A stretch of DNA of 10,819 nucleotides from Candidatus Nomurabacteria bacterium (GTDB lineage: Bacteria; Patescibacteriota; Minisyncoccia; Phycocordibacterales; PALSA-1337): positions 1 through 10,819 of the forward strand of contig CALQZK010000018.1 in assembly GCA_943349555.1 (NCBI GenBank), written 5' to 3'. Made by a program: the position numbers and the translations under genes. Below the pieces are notes generated by a model, which did no database searches, was not told where the DNA came from, and saw only the letters and a list, made by a program, of their open reading frames with translations. Shown here piece after piece: positions 6,929-10,819 of this stretch (position 1 is the first letter of the stretch; the number at the start of each line of letters is the position of its first letter).

Positions 6929-8460
6929 ATCGAAACTTTTTCAGTTTCTGCATTTAGGAGCGATTTTGCCGACACCAAAATCGCGACATCTATTTCCTTT
7001 CTGCCCATGGCGGAAGCTGTGAAATCCCATAATTCGCCCCAGTGGATATGAACTGTTTTGTCCTTGATAATCGGGTTAGAGCCAATCTTCTGGAAAAACT
7101 GTTTCCATTCATGGTGGTTGCAAGATTTTTGCAATTCCACGGCTTCTTTCAAGGACAAAACAAAACTCCGCAAGGGTTCGACCCAATTCTTTCTCTGTTG
7201 CCCAAAATCTTTTTCAGATTCTAGTAAAGAGGCTTTTTCTCGCATAAGTACATCTTTCTTTTGCAGATATGCATTCCGTTCAATATCAGCGTCGAGATAT
7301 ATCGAAACCAGTTTATCCATCTTCTCCTGATTTGCTCGGATATTTTCCTTGAGATTTTTGGCAACATCTCCTCTTTCAGAAATTGACTCTTTTTCCCATT
7401 GAACAATTCTCGTCTCCATTTTTTCAATTTCAGAAAGAGGAAGCGACACTGTTTGTAGCAGTGTTTGCAACTGTGTGGCGAGAGCATTTTCTTGGAGGTA
7501 TGATTGTGAACATATACCATGCTTTTTGGTACAACGATAGTAGGTATATTTTGTACCGAATCGGTTAGTAGCATATTGAGCAGTGATCATACCTCCACAT
7601 TCGCCACACTTTGCAAACCCAGTGAACACGAAACCATGTGATACCTTGCTCTTGCGTGGCTTCTTACGAGTATTCAGCACTTTCTGCACTGCTTCAAACA
7701 GTGTCGGAGAAAGTATCGGGGTAAAGCTTCCATTGTGCCATTCGTCGTGATGTTTTATGAAGCCGAGATATGCTCTGTTAGTAAGCATACGAACAATGGA
7801 AGCTTTAGCAATGGGCGTTTGATGTGAAGTAACGAGTCCTAAATCCGCCAGGTGCTTCGCCAATCTTTCGAGAGTGTAAATACCTTTTACATATTCCTCG
7901 AAAGCCCTTACCACAATTTTTGAATATACAGGATGCGGTTCAATAGTCTTCGTTTTTAAATTATTTATATACCCATAAGGGGCTTTCGTGAGCCATTCAC
8001 CTCTGCGAAGCTTTTGGCGGATTCCACGCCTCACATTTTCCACGAGATTATCAGAAAAGTATTTGCTCTGTCCAAACGCCACTTGCAACATGAACTTACC
8101 TTGCGGAGTTGGCTCAAACCAGAACTGCGGAAAGCGCAAAGAAGCAATAGCGCCCGTATCTACCAGATAAATAATTTTTCCACCATCTACGCTATTACGA
8201 GCAAGACGATCCGGGTGCCAACATAGGATACCGTTTGCCTCACCAGCTTCTATTTTCTCTATCATTCTGGCAAACTGCTCTCTACCCGGAGTCTTTGCGC
8301 TTTTCGACTCGGTAAAAGTTTCTTTTACCGTAATATTTTCTCTTCTAGCGTATTCCTGCAACTCAAAAAGTTGAGCTTCTATGCTCATTATCTGCTTGTC
8401 GTCATCCTCTGTTGATTTTCTAGTGTAGAGAAAATATTTGTTATGGTTTGAGTTGTTCAT
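6865..8460 (-). CDS. Large serine recombinase (integrase-like), C-terminus antisense to tRNA-Glu
   Basis: Large serine recombinases cut and rejoin att sites through a 5'-phosphoserine intermediate. From the ATG at 8460 (531 aa), domains are: resolvase catalytic domain about 8-150 with nucleophile Ser16 in YTRKS and catalytic Arg85/Arg88 in WHPDRLARNS; recombinase domain about 158-265 (APYGYINNL, then IVRMLTNRAYLGFI); zinc beta-ribbon with C285/C288 and C310/C317; and a long coiled coil at about 345-420. All catalytic residues are present, so it is probably active. A GTG at 8466 could start two residues earlier, and neither start has a Shine-Dalgarno. Residues 470-513 lie in the left repeat arm and 511-531 are antisense to tRNA-Glu (GDPTENRT). 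That tail is therefore a product of the insertion site. No terminator lies between its stop and murF, so transcription would run antisense into tRNA-Glu and murF. Confidence 0.93.
   Translation of the reverse strand: MNNSNHNKYFLYTRKSTEDDDKQIMSIEAQLFELQEYARRENITVKETFTESKSAKTPGREQFARMIEKIEAGEANGILCWHPDRLARNSVDGGKIIYLVDTGAIASLRFPQFWFEPTPQGKFMLQVAFGQSKYFSDNLVENVRRGIRQKLRRGEWLTKAPYGYINNLKTKTIEPHPVYSKIVVRAFEEYVKGIYTLERLAKHLADLGLVTSHQTPIAKASIVRMLTNRAYLGFIKHHDEWHNGSFTPILSPTLFEAVQKVLNTRKKPRKSKVSHGFVFTGFAKCGECGGMITAQYATNRFGTKYTYYRCTKKHGICSQSYLQENALATQLQTLLQTVSLPLSEIEKMETRIVQWEKESISERGDVAKNLKENIRANQEKMDKLVSIYLDADIERNAYLQKKDVLMREKASLLESEKDFGQQRKNWVEPLRSFVLSLKEAVELQKSCNHHEWKQFFQKIGSNPIIKDKTVHIHWGELWDFTASAMGRKEIDVAILVSAKSLLNAETEKVSIGDPTENRTLLPSLRRMCPSR
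6923..7053 (+). repeat. Left arm of the 131-bp inverted repeat
   Basis: I compared it base by base with the reverse complement of 8455-8585 and found 131 of 131 identical. Identity ends exactly at both edges (left GGG|TCACC, right AAC|TG). Read on the minus strand, it encodes recombinase residues 470-513 (numbered from the ATG at 8460). It contains a perfect 8-bp dyad, GCGATTTT (6960-6967) and AAAATCGC (6977-6984), around a 9-nt centre. It also contains a second copy of the recombinase start sequence GTGGATATGAAC (7042-7053), which leads nowhere useful in this orientation. Confidence 0.97.
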
Positions 8461-8585
8461 ATCCACTGGGGCGAATTATGGGATTTCACAGCTTCCGCCA
8501 TGGGCAGAAAGGAAATAGATGTCGCGATTTTGGTGTCGGCAAAATCGCTCCTAAATGCAGAAACTGAAAAAGTTTCGATTGGTGA
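8455..8585 (-). repeat. Right arm of the 131-bp inverted repeat
   Basis: This is the exact reverse complement of 6923-7053. Its inner edge contains the recombinase start codons (ATG 8460, GTG 8466), and the rest forms the 5' leader of the recombinase transcript. Its outer edge abuts the -10 of the leftward promoter. On the plus strand it is an open frame for the same 44 recombinase C-terminal residues, continuing beyond the arm to a TGA at 8629-8631. The internal dyad is at 8524-8531 and 8541-8548. Confidence 0.97.
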
Positions 8586-8589
8586 TGTA

Positions 8590-8619
8590 ATTATATCATT
8601 TGCTCGAATTTTTTTCCAA
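8590..8619 (-). promoter_or_regulatory. Promoter for the recombinase, extended -10 type
   Basis: Read on the minus strand, TTGGAA (8619-8614) and TATAAT (8595-8590) are separated by 18 nt, and the -10 is preceded by TGA, forming an extended TGnTATAAT. The transcript should begin near 8583, almost exactly at the outer edge of the right repeat arm. That whole arm then becomes the leader of the recombinase mRNA. The promoter lies outside the inverted repeat, so it would stay fixed if the unit between the arms inverted. Confidence 0.7.
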
Positions 8620-8631
8620 AGGAATTCTTGA

Positions 8632-8676
8632 AGCACCCCGCCACTTTTTTGTCTGGAGAAAGTGAGGCGGGGTGCT
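8632..8676 (+). other. GC-rich hairpin 1 of a tandem pair
   Basis: AGCACCCCGCC (8632-8642) pairs perfectly with GGCGGGGTGCT (8666-8676). An inner ACTTT/AAAGT helix (8643-8647 with 8659-8663) lies beyond a two-base bulge. The loop is TTTGTCTGGAG. No T run follows directly, so it is not a terminator by itself. It starts one base after the TGA (8629-8631) that would end the recombinase frame of the inverted unit. Confidence 0.75.
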
Positions 8677-8682
8677 CTACTC

Positions 8683-8737
8683 GCCCGCACGCAGGAGAGG
8701 TCTGGAGAGGAATGCGTGCGGGCTCCTTTCTTTTTTT
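8683..8737 (+). terminator. GC-rich hairpin 2 with T tract, Rho-independent terminator
   Basis: GCCCGCACGCA (8683-8693) pairs perfectly with TGCGTGCGGGC (8713-8723), closing a 19-nt purine-rich loop. It is followed by TCCTTTC and seven Ts (8731-8737). It terminates rightward transcription, either read-through from murF/tRNA-Glu or from an inverted recombinase gene, and insulates the xre operon. Its loop repeats the GTCTGGAGA of hairpin 1 (8651-8659 and 8700-8708). Confidence 0.85.
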
Positions 8738-8775
8738 GGCGGGAAGGGGAGTAATCCTTAAATACAGAATATCAT

Positions 8776-8826
8776 AATATCTAAACTTTGGATATTGATT
8801 ATTTGGATAGATGATGATAGTATCAT
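8776..8826 (+). promoter_or_regulatory. Two dyads before the xre gene, possible operator
   Basis: AATATC (8776-8781) and GATATT (8791-8796) form an inverted pair with a 9-nt spacer. ATGATA-G-TATCAT (8814-8826) is a perfect 13-nt palindrome overlapping the xre start codon. Small XRE repressors often bind such dyads at their own gene. A CATAAT at 8773-8778 could be a -10, but I see no convincing -35. Confidence 0.35.
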
Positions 8827-9046
8827 GACAAGGTCAATAAGAACCAAGGAATATGCCTATTTTGTCGAGCGACTGCGTAAAGCTCGCGAAGAGGCAGGAT
8901 TGACCCAGGTACAAGTCTCAAAGAAATTAAAGCGTCCACAATCACATATTTCTAATGTGGAATCAGGACAGCAGAGGGTTGATGTTGTTGAGTTGCAAAC
9001 TTTTGCGAGGATTTATAATAAGGATATTAACTATTTTATTAAATAA
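8825..9046 (+). CDS. Small XRE-family HTH transcriptional regulator
   Basis: This 73-residue protein is almost entirely a Cro/C1-type helix-turn-helix. A first helix (YFVERLRKAREEAGL, about 12-26) precedes TQVQVSKKLKRPQSHISNVE (27-46), which contains the HTH pair, then SGQQR and a final helix ending in NYFIK. No ligand or oligomerisation domain is attached. The ATG at 8825 is preferred. An in-frame TTG at 8795 would add ten residues (MIIWIDDDSI) that do not belong to the fold, and neither has a Shine-Dalgarno. The gene is 8 nt upstream of the DUF2314-like gene and leads a tightly packed four-gene run, so it probably controls that operon, perhaps through the palindrome at its start. It could instead be a regulator brought by the neighbouring element. 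Confidence 0.88.
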   Translation: MTRSIRTKEYAYFVERLRKAREEAGLTQVQVSKKLKRPQSHISNVESGQQRVDVVELQTFARIYNKDINYFIK

Positions 9047-9054
9047 AATATCAA

Positions 9055-9591
9055 ATGAACTCTAAAAAATGGTGGGATAAAATAGTTAAGATGAGATACG
9101 ATTTTTCAAAAAAACAGATTACTGTGATTGTCATTATTGTTTTAATATTGGGCCGTATTTTTGGTAGAGACTTAATACCAACACGGACTCCTTCTGGGGA
9201 AGAAGGTAATCTTCGAGCAGTCTCCAACGGATCTACGCAAGAAATTTGTCTTCGTGATACGATCAAGGAAGCTCAAGCAGATATGGGCGTTTTTTTAAAT
9301 TCTATGGAAAAATTTTCCCCTGATTTAAAAATGTATGCCGTAAAGAAAGCATTTGTTGATAAAAGTCAAAAAGAGCATATGTGGGTTAGCGTAACCAATT
9401 ATAAAGATGGTCAATTTTATGGGGTTTTAGATAATGAACCTATTCAAGTAAAAAATGTGCGCATAGGAGATTCTCTTACAGTAAATAATGAAGATGTTGA
9501 AGATTGGGCTATCACTTCAGAAAATGCTGGTACATTCAATCTTGAAGCAGGTTTATATTCAGATAAATGCTTTAAAAAATTTGAGAATTAG
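9055..9591 (+). CDS. Membrane-anchored DUF2314-like protein
   Basis: This 178-residue protein begins with a basic N-terminus and one hydrophobic segment (about 22-36, ITVIVIIVLILGRIF), so it is a single-pass membrane protein or an uncleaved signal-anchor protein. The soluble part, about 65-170, resembles DUF2314. It has MYAVKKAFVDKSQKEHMWVS (93-112), then FYGVLDNEPIQVKNVRIGDS (121-140), and ends with an acidic EDVEDWAI strand. This match is from recognition of the HMW, LDNEP and VKNV-GD pattern, not from a search. The biochemical function of DUF2314 is not established. It is co-directional with htpX (14-nt gap), so a role with this protease at the membrane is possible but unproven. Confidence 0.72.
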   Translation: MNSKKWWDKIVKMRYDFSKKQITVIVIIVLILGRIFGRDLIPTRTPSGEEGNLRAVSNGSTQEICLRDTIKEAQADMGVFLNSMEKFSPDLKMYAVKKAFVDKSQKEHMWVSVTNYKDGQFYGVLDNEPIQVKNVRIGDSLTVNNEDVEDWAITSENAGTFNLEAGLYSDKCFKKFEN

Positions 9592-9605
9592 CTACTGATA
9601 AAAGT

Positions 9606-10487
9606 ATGAACAACTCTCTTTCTACACAAATCAGAAATAATAATCTAAAAGTGTATCTTTGGATCACTATTCTTACAATAATAATTGGTGTTTTTGGATC
9701 ACTCATTTCTTATTATTTCAATTGGGGCTTGACTGGCACTGGATCGTTTTTACTCGTCGCCGGAATTATTGATTTTATTGCTTATTTTTATTCAGATAAA
9801 ATCGTGCTTCGAATCGCACGCGCCGTTCCATTAGGTAAGGAACAAGCCCCAGAATTGTATGGAGTCATATCTCGTCTTTGCACTAAAGCAAATATCCCAT
9901 TTCCTAAAGTCTATCTTTTGGATGATAACGCGATGAACGCATTTGCTACTGGTAGAAATTATACTCATAGTGCTGTTGCTGTTAGTAAAGGCTTACTACA
10001 AAAAATGACCCTTGACGAAGTTGAAGCTGTAGTTGCCCATGAACTTTCGCATATTAGAAGTTACGATATGCGAACGATGGCTATTGTAAGTATTTTAGTC
10101 GGTGCCATAAGTATCATCGCCGATTTGTATTGGTCGTCAAATATCATAAATAAAGCTCAAGAAAAAGATACTTCAGGAATAACTACTATCATCGGCATGA
10201 TTCTATCAATTTTTGCTCCTTTATCTGCTTTCTTCATTCAAATGGCAATATCTCGGAAAAGAGAGTATATTGCAGATGCTGGCTCAGCAGAGTTGACTGG
10301 AAAACCCAAATCTCTGGCATCCGCATTGAAGAAAATATCTATGGATATCCGCTTACCTAAGCATTTCAGCGTTTCAACAGCGCATCTCTATTTTTCATCC
10401 CCCTCTACTGATTCATTTATAGATAAACTCTTTTCTACTCACCCTCCGATCGGTGAGAGGATAAGAATATTAGAAGCTTTAAAATAA
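9606..10487 (+). CDS. htpX: HtpX-type M48 membrane zinc metalloprotease
   Basis: HtpX is a zinc-dependent endoprotease of the cytoplasmic membrane that degrades misfolded or damaged membrane proteins under envelope stress. The 293-residue protein has two N-terminal transmembrane helices (about 17-37 and 46-63). The M48 domain follows, with the zinc-binding HELSH at 145-149 and the third ligand Glu220 in SRKREYIADAGSAEL. Two further hydrophobic segments (about 158-178 and 192-216) lie between them, as in E. coli HtpX. VYLLDDNAMNAFATG (102-116) and FSTHPPIGERIRIL (276-289) are typical family segments. The catalytic residues are complete. It sits in a run with an XRE regulator and a DUF2314-like protein, and I see no lemA gene beside it in the window. 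Confidence 0.94.
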   Translation: MNNSLSTQIRNNNLKVYLWITILTIIIGVFGSLISYYFNWGLTGTGSFLLVAGIIDFIAYFYSDKIVLRIARAVPLGKEQAPELYGVISRLCTKANIPFPKVYLLDDNAMNAFATGRNYTHSAVAVSKGLLQKMTLDEVEAVVAHELSHIRSYDMRTMAIVSILVGAISIIADLYWSSNIINKAQEKDTSGITTIIGMILSIFAPLSAFFIQMAISRKREYIADAGSAELTGKPKSLASALKKISMDIRLPKHFSVSTAHLYFSSPSTDSFIDKLFSTHPPIGERIRILEALK

Positions 10488-10493
10488 ATTAAA

Positions 10494-10819
10494 ATGACAA
10501 ACACAACACAAGGAAAAATCATAATTGGCTCAGACGTCGGTAAGAAAGTTAATTGTTCGGTGTGTAAAAAAGAAGGCACTACAGATCAATTTGTGACACT
10601 TCAAAATCATGATGGTAGTAATGTTTATTTATGCGCAAATTGTAAAGAAGAGACAAATAAAGCTTTTGATAATGAAACAAAAAATCCGAATATCCCTTTT
10701 GCTATTGGAGCCGGGATAATAGGAGCAATTCTAGGAGGTATTGTGTGGTATCTAATCGCCCTTAGTACTGGTATGGAAATTGGGTATATTTCACTCGGTT
10801 TGGGTTACCTTGTTGGTTT
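10494..10819 (+). CDS. Zinc-ribbon membrane protein, cut by window end
   Basis: An ATG at 10494, 6 nt after htpX, opens a frame that stays open to the window end (108 codons). The N-terminal part has two CxxC knuckles, CSVC (about residues 21-24) and CANC (about 47-50). These probably form a treble-clef or ribbon zinc site. A charged linker follows, then a glycine-rich hydrophobic stretch (about 69-108) beginning FAIGAGIIGAILGG and likely to make one or two transmembrane helices. The protein family is not recognised with confidence. The closeness to htpX indicates a shared transcript. The 3' end is missing, so total length and topology are unknown. Confidence 0.8.
   Translation, partial: MTNTTQGKIIIGSDVGKKVNCSVCKKEGTTDQFVTLQNHDGSNVYLCANCKEETNKAFDNETKNPNIPFAIGAGIIGAILGGIVWYLIALSTGMEIGYISLGLGYLVG

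Larger units (their letters stand above)
6923..8585. mobile_element. Recombinase-only element bounded by perfect 131-bp inverted repeats
   Basis: A 1663-bp unit begins inside the 3' end of tRNA-Glu and ends at 8585. It consists of two identical 131-bp arms in opposite orientation with 1401 bp between them, containing only a leftward large serine recombinase gene. tRNA 3' ends are common integration sites, and the tRNA remains intact. I see no target duplication at the edges, as expected for a serine recombinase, and no second direct copy of the tRNA end in the window. The layout fits a minimal transposable or integrative element, an invertible cassette, or a remnant of a larger element. The sequence alone does not decide between them. 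An assembly chimera at the repeats is also possible. Confidence 0.6.

Noticed and set aside
6960..6984. Terminator formed by the internal dyad of the repeat arm
   Set aside because: No T tract follows the stem on either strand.
6827..7051. Rightward ORF over tRNA-Glu and the left repeat arm
   Set aside because: It is antisense to the recombinase end and overlaps a tRNA. Its tail matches another ORF only because of the inverted repeat.
6923..8585. CRISPR array or restriction/defence system
   Set aside because: There is a single pair of inverted arms with no direct spacer-repeat units, and no nuclease, methylase or Cas motifs in any frame.
8457..8690. Leftward 77-codon ORF sharing 40 residues with the ORF at 6827-7051
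   Set aside because: The shared residues come from the identical arms. It spans the promoter and hairpins and resembles no known protein.

Overview
The window looks like a chromosomal segment of a bacterium from the Candidate Phyla Radiation (Patescibacteria) or a similarly divergent, small-genome Gram-positive-like lineage. This is inferred from strongly diverged core proteins, a MurF without its usual N-terminal domain, a near-total absence of Shine-Dalgarno sequences, and a large serine recombinase whose C-terminus is encoded by the antisense of a tRNA gene. The standard bacterial code is used: UGA ends several genes and is not read as Gly or Trp.

Left part (1-1956): the 3' part of greA (transcription elongation factor), then lysS (class II lysyl-tRNA synthetase), closed by a strong hairpin terminator.

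Central part (1957-6853): a division and cell-wall (dcw) operon, mraZ-rsmH-ftsL-ftsI-murF, tightly packed or overlapping. Its promoter region is dense. It holds three DnaA-box-like 9-mers in direct repeat with an exact 11-bp period, a -35/-10 pair, and three MraZ-type GTGG boxes in 10-bp register around the -10. This suggests joint control by the operon's own repressor MraZ and possibly by DnaA. murE is absent between ftsI and murF, and the usual mraY-murD-ftsW continuation is not present after murF.

Element (6854-8737): murF is followed by an intact tRNA-Glu(CTC). From the last six bases of that tRNA starts a perfect 131-bp inverted repeat (6923-7053 and 8455-8585) enclosing a leftward large serine recombinase. 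The left arm encodes the recombinase C-terminus; the right arm is its 5' leader and includes the start codon. A good extended -10 promoter sits just outside the right arm and points into the gene. Flipping the unit would keep a complete recombinase ORF, ending at a TGA directly in front of two GC-rich hairpins, the second a terminator. The region therefore looks like a minimal, possibly invertible, recombinase-only element placed at a tRNA 3' end. This is the most unusual part of the window.

Right part (8738-10819): an A+T-richer, closely spaced run of xre-type regulator, membrane-anchored DUF2314-like protein, HtpX-type M48 membrane metalloprotease, and a zinc-ribbon membrane protein cut by the window end. 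It may be an envelope or stress module under its own repressor.
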